Below, piece by piece: positions 32,193 through 39,494 of a stretch of DNA of 39,494 nt. Numbering within the stretch: the stretch's first letter is position 1; every line of letters starts with the position of its first letter. The DNA is from an uncultured Bacteroidota bacterium. Its GTDB lineage: Bacteria; Bacteroidota; Bacteroidia; Chitinophagales; LD1. The stretch covers positions 1-39,494 of the forward strand of contig CAIXBT010000154.1 of NCBI GenBank assembly GCA_903917755.1, in the 5' to 3' direction. The notes beneath the pieces were generated by a model, which was not told where the DNA came from, did not search any database, and saw only the letters and a list, made by a program, of their open reading frames with translations. Both the position numbers and the translations under genes were made by a program.

Positions 32193-33314
32193 ATGAAAAG
32201 GGGGACAGAAGAAATGGTGGGTGAAAAACTGCTTTTCACACCGGGGCCGCTTACTACCAGCCTCACCGTGAAACAGGCCATGCTGAAGGATTACGGCTCA
32301 CGTGATCTTCACTTTGTCAAAATAGTACAGGATATACGAAATGACCTGCTCAAACTGGCTGATGTGAGCAAAGAGGAGGGATATGAGACCGTGCTGATGC
32401 AGGGCTCGGGCACATTCGGGGTGGAATCTGTGATCAGCTCTGCCATCGGGCCAGACGATAAACTGCTGGTGGTCATAAACGGTGTCTATGGCGAACGAAT
32501 AGCAAAAATGGCAGCCATCCATCATATCAAATCTCACACCTTGATGTTTGAAGAAAATGAATGGCCTGACACTACTGCTGTCCGCGATGAACTGATGAAA
32601 GGCGGCTATACCCATCTGGCCATGATACACAGCGAGACCACGACGGGCATCATCAATCCGCTGGAGCCTATCGGTCATCTGGCTGAGGAATACCATTGCA
32701 CGTTTATCGTTGATGCGATGAGCAGTTTTGGTGCAGTGCCTATCGATCTCAAAAAATGTAAGATCGACTTTCTCATTTCATCGTCTAATAAATGTATCGA
32801 AGGCGTACCGGGATTTTCGTTTGTGATCTGCAAAAAAGACCTTCTCCAAAAATGTGAAGGACAAGCCCGCACATTATCTCTCGATCTCTATGCACAGTGG
32901 AAAGGACTGGAGAATGACGGTCAGTTTCGCTTCACACCTCCTACACACTCACTGGTGGCCTTTCATCAGGCACTGGCAGAACTCGAAAAAGAGGGCGGCA
33001 TAGAAGCTAGGGCAGCTCGCTATCGCAAAAATCATGAGTTCCTGAAACTGGGCATGCGTGATATGAGCTTCAAACTATACCTGCCCGAAGAAAAACAGGG
33101 TTACATCATCAGCACCTATCTATACCCCGCCAGCCCGCGCTTCAACTTTAAAACCTTCTACGAAATGCTCAACGATAGAGGGTTTATCATTTATCCCGGC
33201 AAGCTCACCAAAGCCAATTGTTTCCGCATCGGTAATATAGGTCATATCTTCGGCGGTGATATAGATGAGCTACTCATGGCAGTAGCAGAAGTGAAAAGAG
33301 AGATGGGGTTCTAA
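32193..33314 (+). CDS. phnW: 2-aminoethylphosphonate--pyruvate aminotransferase
   Basis: This 373-aa PLP enzyme matches PhnW, which interconverts 2-aminoethylphosphonate plus pyruvate with phosphonoacetaldehyde plus alanine. Signature segments are LLFTPGPLTTSLTVKQAML at the start, MQGSGTFGVESV for phosphate/PLP binding, HSETTTGIINP, the PLP-contacting Asp174 in FIVDAMSSFG, and the Schiff-base lysine Lys200 in SSSNKCIEGVPGF. The fold is class V aminotransferase. ATG 32193 is taken as the start; a TTG at 32154 would add 13 residues without family support. No phosphonatase (phnX), phosphonopyruvate decarboxylase (ppd) or PEP mutase is in the window, so whether it acts in breakdown or synthesis cannot be told. 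Confidence 0.92.
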   Translation: MKRGTEEMVGEKLLFTPGPLTTSLTVKQAMLKDYGSRDLHFVKIVQDIRNDLLKLADVSKEEGYETVLMQGSGTFGVESVISSAIGPDDKLLVVINGVYGERIAKMAAIHHIKSHTLMFEENEWPDTTAVRDELMKGGYTHLAMIHSETTTGIINPLEPIGHLAEEYHCTFIVDAMSSFGAVPIDLKKCKIDFLISSSNKCIEGVPGFSFVICKKDLLQKCEGQARTLSLDLYAQWKGLENDGQFRFTPPTHSLVAFHQALAELEKEGGIEARAARYRKNHEFLKLGMRDMSFKLYLPEEKQGYIISTYLYPASPRFNFKTFYEMLNDRGFIIYPGKLTKANCFRIGNIGHIFGGDIDELLMAVAEVKREMGF

Positions 33315-33426
33315 AAGAATTACAACAACCTGTTTGTTATTAGCATTTTCATAGATATTTAACATCATAAAAAGCAACTTAGCTAACATTATAACGTACT
33401 GAATTATAGTTCACCACAATTTCAGT

Positions 33427-34833
33427 ATGAAGATAAGCAGTGCCATTTTGTTGATGATTTTATTCCATATAAATGGAAATGCAAAAGTGGTGAGCCCTGA
33501 CACGGCGCAGATGGTAGCTATCAATTTCTATCAGACTGCCACCAATTCCCATTCTCCTCTCACAGCCACTCTTAATTTCACACAAAGCGAAAACGATGGC
33601 AACATCGATTTTTATGTTTTCGATATTGATAATGGCTTCGTGATCGTCTCGGCCACAGACCAAGTGACACCGGTATTGGCTTATTCCACAGAAACAAATT
33701 TCAGAGCGGACTATCCAGAGATCGGCATCAGTAGCTGGATCAAACATACAGCAGCAGGCATTCATCAGGCAGCGCTTCAGAATATTTCTGCTGCACAGGT
33801 TTCTGCTGCATGGTCTGTCTATCTCAGCGGGCAGCAGCCGGTACTAAGAAACAGCATCGTCAGCCCCATGCTCACGACTACCTGGGCGCAATCGCCCTTT
33901 TACAATTCCATGTGCCCATACGACAGCGCAAATCACGGCAGGTCTGTGACAGGATGTGTGGCTACAGCTATGGCACAGATCATGAAGTTCTGGTCATATC
34001 CTGCACAGGGCATTGGCTCCTACAGTTATGTTGATTCGCAGCATGCTGGCTATAGCTATAATATCGGCAGACTCAATGCAGATTTCGGGGCTACATCGTA
34101 TCTCTGGTCTCAAATGCCGCTCTCACTCACAGATGATAATGCACCCATTGCTACGCTCATGTATCAATGTGGTGTGAGTATGGCCATGAATTACAGTGCG
34201 CATGGTAGTGCCGCATATCTGGCATATCCCGGTCACCCATCTGCGCTGAATTCTTTCACAAGCTATTTCGGTTATGATGCACATACCATCAAATATGTAC
34301 AGAAGACCGACTACACTCCTGTGGCATGGCAATCTATGATCGAAAATGAACTGATGCTGGGTCGCCCTGTTTTATATTCCGGGCAGGACACAGGCAATAT
34401 CGGCGGCCACGCATGGGTTTGCGATGGTTATGATGCCACCGGGATGCTGCACATGAACTGGGGCTGGGGCGGCAGCGATAATGGATATTTTCTCACTACC
34501 GATCTCAATCCCGGTGCCGAAAACTGGGACCTGACTCAGACAGCATTGATCGGTATCCAGCCTGATCCGACCCTTGCTGCTATTACTAATGTCCCAACTG
34601 ATCCTGCTTTTAAATTATATCCGAATCCGGCAGTCAATAAGATCAATATATCAGGTACGAACAGTCCGACTGATTATATGATATTCGATCTCATGGGCCA
34701 AAGGATCTCAGCAGGACTTTTCACTGAAACAACAAACATTATTACTGTCAATGGCTGGGCACCCGGCGTATATTTCATTAAACTCCAAAGCGGCTCGCAG
34801 CAATCTACTCACAGGTTCGTTGTGGAGAGATAA
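33427..34833 (+). CDS. C10-family (streptopain-like) cysteine protease with T9SS sorting domain
   Basis: This 468-aa pre-pro-protease has a signal peptide, a pro-region of about 120 residues (including FYVFDIDNGFVIVSATDQ, typical of C10 propeptides), and a C10 peptidase domain. Catalytic Cys177 lies in VTGCVATAMAQIM and His328 in GGHAWVCDGY, with the NWGWGG segment following. The family includes streptopain SpeB and interpain A. The C-terminal 75 residues, with KLYPNPAVNKINISG, IFDLMGQRI and GVYFIKLQS, are a T9SS type A sorting domain, so the protease is exported across the outer membrane. It probably matures by removal of the pro-region. It is 73 bp upstream of the sigma-factor gene; a regulatory link is possible but unproven. 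Confidence 0.92.
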   Translation: MKISSAILLMILFHINGNAKVVSPDTAQMVAINFYQTATNSHSPLTATLNFTQSENDGNIDFYVFDIDNGFVIVSATDQVTPVLAYSTETNFRADYPEIGISSWIKHTAAGIHQAALQNISAAQVSAAWSVYLSGQQPVLRNSIVSPMLTTTWAQSPFYNSMCPYDSANHGRSVTGCVATAMAQIMKFWSYPAQGIGSYSYVDSQHAGYSYNIGRLNADFGATSYLWSQMPLSLTDDNAPIATLMYQCGVSMAMNYSAHGSAAYLAYPGHPSALNSFTSYFGYDAHTIKYVQKTDYTPVAWQSMIENELMLGRPVLYSGQDTGNIGGHAWVCDGYDATGMLHMNWGWGGSDNGYFLTTDLNPGAENWDLTQTALIGIQPDPTLAAITNVPTDPAFKLYPNPAVNKINISGTNSPTDYMIFDLMGQRISAGLFTETTNIITVNGWAPGVYFIKLQSGSQQSTHRFVVER

Positions 34834-34905
34834 AACACGATTTCAAAAAATATTTTATCCGAAAATGAATTAGATTTACCCTGCATAATGCGGTAAACTA
34901 CTTAG

Positions 34906-35508
34906 GTGGCAGAAGAAAAAGGACTAGATCTGGAACCCGAAAAATGGATAGAACGATACTCCGACTATCTGTATAGTTTCGCCTATGCCCGTCTGCGCAA
35001 AGAGGAAGTGGCGGAGGATCTGGTGCAGGATACATTTTTCTCAGCACTCAGGGCGCGCGATACTTTCCTCCACAATGCCTCTGAAAAAACCTGGCTCATC
35101 TCCATTCTCAAAAGAAAAATAATCGATCACTATCGCAAGAAATCCACTCAGAACGAGCTGAATATTTTTGATAAACCGGTGCAGGGAGCAGATGGCACGA
35201 GAGATCATTTCTTTGAAGAAACCACGATGAGTTCCGGCCATTGGACTGACACTGCATCTCCGAAGATCTGGAAAAAAGACTTTGAAACATCTGTTGATAG
35301 CGATGAATTTTATGCAATTTTGAAGAAGTGTTTGACCAAACTGCCCGAAAAAACAGCTGCGGCTTTCACCCTCAGAAATATGGAAGATCTGGATACGGAA
35401 GAAATTTGTAAAGAATTGCAGATCACCCCGTCTAACTTTTGGGTAATGATGCACAGGGCAAAACTGATGCTGAGAGAATGTCTGGAGAAAAACTGGTTCA
35501 CTGAATAA
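34906..35508 (+). CDS. ECF-type sigma-70 family RNA polymerase sigma factor
   Basis: This 200-aa protein has sigma region 2 (residues about 10-85, with YSFAYARLRKEEVAEDLVQDTFFSAL and the TWLISILKRKIIDHYRKK helix) and region 4 (about 145-195, with LPEKTAAAFTLRNMEDLDTEEICKEL and a helix-turn-helix ending in MMHRAKLMLRECL). The linker between them is about 60 residues, longer than in most ECF sigmas, and acidic. The start is GTG at 34906: a TAG stop immediately precedes it in frame, so no longer protein is possible, and no ATG lies upstream. The next gene starts 2 bp after its stop and encodes a likely zinc-finger anti-sigma partner. Confidence 0.9.
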   Translation: MAEEKGLDLEPEKWIERYSDYLYSFAYARLRKEEVAEDLVQDTFFSALRARDTFLHNASEKTWLISILKRKIIDHYRKKSTQNELNIFDKPVQGADGTRDHFFEETTMSSGHWTDTASPKIWKKDFETSVDSDEFYAILKKCLTKLPEKTAAAFTLRNMEDLDTEEICKELQITPSNFWVMMHRAKLMLRECLEKNWFTE

Positions 35509-35510
35509 TA

Positions 35511-35789
35511 ATGGCACTAAAGGGTAAAATAATGATGACATGCGAGCAGGCCACTGCTCTGGTCGAGAAAAAAAGAGATCAGAAACTCGATTTTTCCGAA
35601 CGGATAGGGCTATGGTTGCATATGGCCTATTGCCGTTTCTGTGCGCTGTTTGCAGAGCAGAGCAGGATCATTGACGAATGTACAAAAGCATATGCGGACA
35701 AAGCTTCTGACGAAAAAGGGATATACAAACTGGATGTGAAGCGCAAGGCGGAACTCAGCGAAGCCTTCGACGCAGAACTCAGGAAATAA
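35511..35789 (+). CDS. Small zinc-finger anti-sigma-like protein
   Basis: This 92-aa protein has the HxxxCxxC motif of zinc-finger anti-sigma (zf-HC2/ZAS) domains: His37, Cys41 and Cys44 in LHMAYCRFC, preceded by MTCEQATALVEKK with Cys11 as a possible fourth ligand. There is no transmembrane helix, so it would act in the cytoplasm. Its position, 2 bp after the sigma gene, strongly suggests translational coupling and that it binds and restrains that sigma. A second ATG at 35532 would remove seven residues and still keep the motif. The redox-sensitive type of ZAS control is possible but not shown. Confidence 0.75.
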   Translation: MALKGKIMMTCEQATALVEKKRDQKLDFSERIGLWLHMAYCRFCALFAEQSRIIDECTKAYADKASDEKGIYKLDVKRKAELSEAFDAELRK

Positions 35790-35795
35790 ATAATA

Positions 35796-35951
35796 TCAAT
35801 GTGCAGGTTTCTGCTCCTGAGGAGAGGTCAGATGAGTATGATGATGGTGATGATGGCCATGATGATGAGGTGATCTGTGAAAATGACCCATAGCACCGGC
35901 CGAGTATATGAACCCCGCGATCAGAAAGGAAACTATCAGTAATTTTTTCAT
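35796..35951 (-). CDS. Secreted His-rich micro-protein (51 aa)
   Basis: The frame reads MKKLLIVSFLIAGFIYSAGA, a textbook signal peptide, then MGHFHRSPHHHGHHHHHHTH and a short Gln/Lys/Pro tail ending in His. Fourteen of the 31 residues after the signal are His. The protein would bind zinc, nickel or copper in the periplasm. It lies 130 bp downstream of the CDF exporter gene on the same strand, and that exporter also has His-rich ends, which supports a shared metal role. Just upstream, 35963-35978, lies an AT-rich GATAATCATT-type sequence on the minus strand resembling half of a Fur/Zur-type box; this is only suggestive. It is easily missed by gene finders because of its size. Confidence 0.72.
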   Translation of the reverse strand: MKKLLIVSFLIAGFIYSAGAMGHFHRSPHHHGHHHHHHTHLTSPQEQKPAH

Positions 35952-36081
35952 CTCTATTATATTTTAATGATTATCAATAGGTGTGACCCTATAAATTTCA
36001 TAAAGTTTATCACAAAGCAAAAATTAACATCATCTATTGATGCTGATTTTCAACTAACAGCTATTTCTCTTCAGCAGAGGG

Positions 36082-37017
36082 TTAATGATGATGCACATCT
36101 TCTTCACATTCAGCAGTATCGCAGAGCTGTCCCATCTGTTCGGTCTCCAGAGTAGCATGCTGAATATTGATATGCGCCAGATCATGCCTTATCTTTTTCT
36201 TTATCTCAGATTCCCTGCCGGCAGAGGTGGCATCGTCTATCACCAGATGGGCCGTGAGTGCATTGACCGTAGTACTGATGGCCCAGATATGTATGTGATG
36301 AATATCTCTGACCCCCACCACTTTTTTGATCACCTCTCTGACCTGATCGATATCTATACCTTCAGGCACACCGTCGAGAGATAAGCGCAGACTGTCTCTC
36401 AGCAGTCGCCATGCACTGCCTACGATCACAGCCGCTACGATCAGACTGAGCACTGCATCTATCCTGAATATTCCAGTATAAAATATAATGATGCCGCCGA
36501 TCACCAGCGCCAGCGAAACCACAGCATCTGATGCGAGATGTATATAGGCAGCTCGTATATTGAGATCTTTGTCTTTCTGCCTCATGAAGAGCAAGGCTGT
36601 ACCCGTATTGATCAGGATGCCTATGCCTGCTACGATGGCTATGGTCATACCGGGCAGTGGCTCGGGATGAATGAAACGCTCCACCGCCTCATAGGCTATA
36701 GCACCGATAGATATGAGCAGCACGACTGCATTGAGCAATGCCACAAGTATAGACGTCTTGCGAAGGCCATATGTATAGCGGTCGGTCGGTTTGACATCTG
36801 CGAGACGATATGCCAGCAATGCAAGGGCCAGGGCCGCCACATCTGCCAGATTGTGACCTGCATCACTCAGCAGCGAGAGCGAATGGATAGATAGCCCCAC
36901 CACCACCTCGATGAGGACGAAAAGAAAATTGAAAATGATACCGATCACAAACGCAGTATTGACCCCGGTCAGAACCGGAGCATGATGATGATCGTGATGG
37001 TGATGGTCGTGTGCCAT
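36082..37017 (-). CDS. Cation diffusion facilitator (zinc-type CDF exporter)
   Basis: This 311-aa CDF protein has a His-rich N-terminus (MAHDHHHHDHHHAPV), six membrane helices (residues about 18-190), and a cytoplasmic metal-binding C-terminal domain. It ends in a CDTAECEEDVHHH tail. The intramembrane metal site is seen as HxxxD in TM2 (His55-Asp59, in DAGHNLAD) and HxxxD in TM5 (His160-Asp164, in HLASD). This HD-HD set is associated with zinc/cadmium selectivity. It would export zinc from the cytoplasm by proton antiport. It starts 3 bp after the bshB1 stop, so the two are translationally coupled. Confidence 0.93.
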   Translation of the reverse strand: MAHDHHHHDHHHAPVLTGVNTAFVIGIIFNFLFVLIEVVVGLSIHSLSLLSDAGHNLADVAALALALLAYRLADVKPTDRYTYGLRKTSILVALLNAVVLLISIGAIAYEAVERFIHPEPLPGMTIAIVAGIGILINTGTALLFMRQKDKDLNIRAAYIHLASDAVVSLALVIGGIIIFYTGIFRIDAVLSLIVAAVIVGSAWRLLRDSLRLSLDGVPEGIDIDQVREVIKKVVGVRDIHHIHIWAISTTVNALTAHLVIDDATSAGRESEIKKKIRHDLAHINIQHATLETEQMGQLCDTAECEEDVHHH

Positions 37018-37020
37018 TTT

Positions 37021-37737
37021 TTAGAAAATATCTTTCATGTTATAAACGCCGATCAGCCTCTTGCAGGTATATCCTTCGGCATAATTCACTCCCAGCGGCA
37101 CCCCGAAATGCGATGCACGGCTCTTGATGAACTCCAGAAAATCGGGTGAAGAAATAAAAGTCTCAGGGTCCTTTGAATCCGGATCATAAAACTGTGTCTT
37201 GTATGCCTTGATGGCCTCGATCTTCTTTTCGAAAAAAGGACTGATATCTACCGCCAGGTCAGGTGTGACATCGAGAGACTGAATATAGTGATATACGACC
37301 CTCGGGCGAAATGCCTTCTGGATCTCACCGTTCATCCGGGTCTCGATCTTAGACAAGCCACTGAGAAATACAGCATCCTCCGTCAGTTGTGCTGCACGAG
37401 CATGGTCAGGATGGCGGTCATGTATGGCATTGGTCAGTATGATATCGGGTTGATATTTTCTGATATATTTTATCAGCTCCAGCTGGTGTCCCTTGTCATT
37501 CTGAAAAAAACAATCAGCGAAACCGGCATTCTCTCTCACAGTAGCCCCGAGTATTTTTGCGGCGTTATCGGCCTCAGACTTACGTGATTCTGCCGTGCCT
37601 CTGGTGCCCATTTCACCACGGGTCAGATCGAGTATACCCACTTTGAGGCCCTGGGCTATATGAGATAGGATAGTGCCACCGCAGCTCAGTTCTATATCAT
37701 CCGGATGAGCACCAATGGCGAGGATGTCAAGCTTCAT
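37021..37737 (-). CDS. bshB1: Bacillithiol biosynthesis deacetylase BshB1
   Basis: This 238-aa PIG-L/LmbE-type zinc deacetylase has AHPDD (His11, Asp13, Asp14) near the start and HPDH (His112 at the end) in DRHPDHARAAQLTEDAVFLSGL. It matches BshB1, which removes the acetyl group from N-acetylglucosaminyl-malate to give glucosaminyl-malate, the second step of bacillithiol synthesis. Other signatures are LTRGEMGTRGT and NYAEGY near the C-terminus. Bacillithiol is the low-molecular-weight thiol of many Firmicutes and Bacteroidota and takes part in zinc buffering, which makes its coupling to the CDF exporter meaningful. bshA and bshC are not in the window. Confidence 0.93.
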   Translation of the reverse strand: MKLDILAIGAHPDDIELSCGGTILSHIAQGLKVGILDLTRGEMGTRGTAESRKSEADNAAKILGATVRENAGFADCFFQNDKGHQLELIKYIRKYQPDIILTNAIHDRHPDHARAAQLTEDAVFLSGLSKIETRMNGEIQKAFRPRVVYHYIQSLDVTPDLAVDISPFFEKKIEAIKAYKTQFYDPDSKDPETFISSPDFLEFIKSRASHFGVPLGVNYAEGYTCKRLIGVYNMKDIF

Positions 37738-37976
37738 CTATTATTAATTTTACGCGAAGATAAGCACATCTTCGACTTGCACCATTCCGAGGCTTATGTT
37801 AAAAAATAAGAGGTTATAGGATAATGGCAGCTAAAATATAGTGAATTACTCCCAAATGACAGACAGGAGTATGTTTTAGGCAAGGTCTTATATTACCTAA
37901 AATAACATGGAATCATCAGCAGCATTCCGATTTCGCTTTCTATTTTAACATTGCATGAAGAGAGTACAAAAAGATT

Positions 37977-38007
37977 TTTGCCAGCTTGTTCAGAATATCT
38001 ATATTAC
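37977..38007 (+). promoter_or_regulatory. Possible promoter of the WG-repeat gene
   Basis: TTTG at 37977-37980, a 19-bp spacer and TATATTAC at 38000-38007 (two mismatches to TAnnTTTG). The ATG is 17 bp downstream. The 287 bp between bshB1 and this gene hold nothing else recognisable. Confidence 0.3.
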
Positions 38008-38024
38008 TGAACAAATTACAAATC

Positions 38025-39050
38025 ATGGGAGGACAGAAAGAGAAGAACGGCACATATTCCCTCATACCCTATCGACGCGGAGATAAATGGGGCTATGTCA
38101 CTCCTGATCGCAAACCTGTGATCGATCCCGTCTATGATCTCCTGATCAGCAAATACTCTACCGACATCCCGCTACCTGTACGTCTATCCGAAAAATATAT
38201 TCTAGTCAGAAAAGACGGCAAGCTCGGCTTCATTGATACTGCTGGCAATGTCGTTTCTCCGTTTATCTACAAACTATCTCAATGCAAAACCGGCGGCCCT
38301 GTCTCTCCTTTTGCATACACACCTCACCTTCACGACAGCGATGGCCCGATAGCAGTACAAAAAGGTACTAAGTGGGGTTTCACTAATGAAAAGGGCGATG
38401 TACTCATACAGCCGCAATATGATGACGTGGTGAATTTCAGCGATGGTCTGGCAGCGGTCAAGATCGGCGACAAATGGGGTGCCGTCAATACTGCAGGTGA
38501 ACTGATGATTCAGGCACATTTCTGCGATCCTTTTTTCTTTGAAAATGGACTGACCATGGCACGCCATGAAAAATCGGGCAGCAGTCTGTACAATAAAAAA
38601 GGGGAAAAGCAATTCGATCTGCCGGGTTATGTATATGATACTATCGCCAAAGGTTTATATTCCTATCGAAAAAATGCTAAGTTCGGACTCATAGACAGCA
38701 AGGGCGAGATAGCCGTTCCCTGTGCCTATGACTGGATCTTCGAAGCAGATGAAATGGGCTGGATCAAGGTGCGAAAGAATGATAAGACGGGATTTATCTC
38801 TATAGACCAGCCAGTCCCCGAGGCGCTTCGCTTTCCGACTAAATTTGTGGCGATCTTTGGTTTTAGCGATGGTATCTCTCGGGTCAAAACCGACAGTATC
38901 AGCCACGCCTGGGTAGATCGTGCAGGAAACCAATTAGTACCGGGCGTATATGCTCAGGTGAATGATTTTCATGAGGGTCTGGCTGGCTATACAAACCAAA
39001 GATACGGGGTCGTGATCATCAAAGGCAGAAAAGAGATACCTCACGCCTAG
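38025..39050 (+). CDS. WG-repeat protein, ends at an in-frame TAG inside a repeat
   Basis: The 341-aa product is made of WG (beta-hairpin) repeats from end to end: GDKWGYVTPDRKPVIDPVYD, DGKLGFIDTAGNVV, GTKWGFTNEKGDVL, GDKWGAVNTAGELM, NAKFGLIDSKGEI and so on, about seven copies. There is no signal peptide, so it is probably cytoplasmic. WG repeats are found in Bacteroidota as presumed protein-interaction modules of unknown function. The frame stops at TAG 39048-39050 but continues in the same frame directly afterwards with GYMDSSGREVI, the rest of a WG unit. The full gene is therefore very probably 38025-39317, interrupted by one nonsense codon. ATG 38025 was chosen over a TTG at 37986. Confidence 0.85.
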   Translation: MGGQKEKNGTYSLIPYRRGDKWGYVTPDRKPVIDPVYDLLISKYSTDIPLPVRLSEKYILVRKDGKLGFIDTAGNVVSPFIYKLSQCKTGGPVSPFAYTPHLHDSDGPIAVQKGTKWGFTNEKGDVLIQPQYDDVVNFSDGLAAVKIGDKWGAVNTAGELMIQAHFCDPFFFENGLTMARHEKSGSSLYNKKGEKQFDLPGYVYDTIAKGLYSYRKNAKFGLIDSKGEIAVPCAYDWIFEADEMGWIKVRKNDKTGFISIDQPVPEALRFPTKFVAIFGFSDGISRVKTDSISHAWVDRAGNQLVPGVYAQVNDFHEGLAGYTNQRYGVVIIKGRKEIPHA

Positions 39051-39317
39051 GGTTATATGGACAGCAGCGGCAGAGAAGTGATCATGCGCGATTTTCTTGA
39101 AGTAAGGGATTTTTCGGAGGGACTGGCAGCCGTCAGAAAGAGCGACAAATGGGGATACATCGACAAAACAGGAAAGACCATCATCGACTTCAAATACACA
39201 AGGGTCGGCAATTTTGAAAATGGCCTCGCATGGGCTTTTTATGGTGATATGAATAAGTCAAAAAGCATCATTGGATTTTATATAGACAAAGAGGGCAACG
39301 AGTATTATCAGGCCTGA
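39051..39317 (+). pseudogene. C-terminal part of the interrupted WG-repeat gene
   Basis: These 88 codons lie in the same frame as 38025-39050, directly after the TAG. They encode GYMDSSGREVIMRDF, then DFSEGLAAVRKSDKWGYIDK, a perfect WG repeat, and end in a natural C-terminus (FYIDKEGNEYYQA). The first residues complete the repeat broken by the stop, where Trp (TGG) would be expected in place of TAG. An ATG at 39057 could allow separate translation, but nothing suggests it is a gene of its own. Confidence 0.75.
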
Positions 39318-39330
39318 TCAAAAACGGAAC

Positions 39331-39494
39331 ATGGCAACAAAATTAGGCAATATCAGCATCACAGATATCAAGGGTACTACCTTCACAGGAGATATAGAAA
39401 GTTTCAATCAGGGCACTGTATATCACGGCTCGCGTGACTATGGGATCAGCATCATTATCGATGCATGGCAGAATCTCGGCCTCGAACCGCCCGC
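39331..39494 (+). CDS. Unknown protein, N-terminal fragment
   Basis: ATG 39331 opens a frame that runs off the window. It starts MATKLGNISITDIKGTTFTG and continues with DIESFNQGTVYHGSRDYGIS. It has no signal peptide and a mix of beta-type segments. It starts 13 bp after the WG-repeat stop and may be co-transcribed. No family is recognised from 54 residues. Confidence 0.5.
   Translation, partial: MATKLGNISITDIKGTTFTGDIESFNQGTVYHGSRDYGISIIIDAWQNLGLEPP

Noticed and set aside
37986-38024. Longer N-termini from TTG starts (37986, 32154, 22641, 15544, 5040)
   Set aside because: In each case an ATG follows shortly and gives the expected start or signal peptide; the extensions have no family support.

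Overview
The window looks like a chromosomal segment of a Bacteroidota bacterium, probably close to Chitinophagaceae. Three proteins end in a type IX secretion system (T9SS) type A sorting domain (6346-10563, 24019-25488, 33427-34833). A bacillithiol deacetylase (BshB1) is present, several upstream regions carry the Bacteroidota promoter pattern TTTG-N19/20-TAnnTTTG, and Shine-Dalgarno sequences are mostly absent. There are no rRNA or tRNA genes, no CRISPR array and no prophage. The only mobile DNA is the truncated end of an IS3-family element at the left edge.

Left part (1-10.6 kb): IS3 end, a patatin-like phospholipase, a YhcH/YiaL protein, and a secreted YncE-propeller/phosphoesterase fusion. 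A gene-poor stretch with hairpins follows, then a run of very small genes: a 40-aa membrane peptide, a cysteine-rich CWC protein, and a membrane-anchored Cys/Met/Lys-rich repeat protein. After a block of nested inverted repeats comes a 1405-aa secreted protein made of 16 PKD domains, arranged as a 480-bp two-domain super-repeat.

Middle part (10.6-26.7 kb): a P-type cation ATPase, two divergent sensor histidine kinases without response regulators, a polytopic membrane protein, and the tyrosine-degradation pair hmgA-hppD. A group of small secreted or membrane proteins follows (MORN/YwqK-like, PepSY-like, a 51-aa YqaE/Pmp3 protein, a transglutaminase-like protein, a YD-repeat lipoprotein), then a T9SS cargo protein and a serine beta-lactamase-family hydrolase.

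Right part (26.9-39.5 kb): a beta-helix lipoprotein, an alpha/beta hydrolase whose nucleophile position is Gly, an M16 metalloprotease lipoprotein, PhnW, and a T9SS-exported C10 cysteine protease. A sigma factor with a zinc-finger anti-sigma-like partner comes next. A minus-strand cluster runs bshB1, a zinc-type CDF exporter with His-rich ends, and a 51-aa secreted His-rich peptide. The window closes with a WG-repeat gene interrupted by an in-frame TAG and one truncated unknown gene.

The most interesting material is in small or repetitive coding sequence: the His-rich peptide beside the zinc exporter, the Cys/Met-rich membrane protein, the PKD super-repeat, the Ser-less hydrolase, and the amber codon inside the WG-repeat gene.
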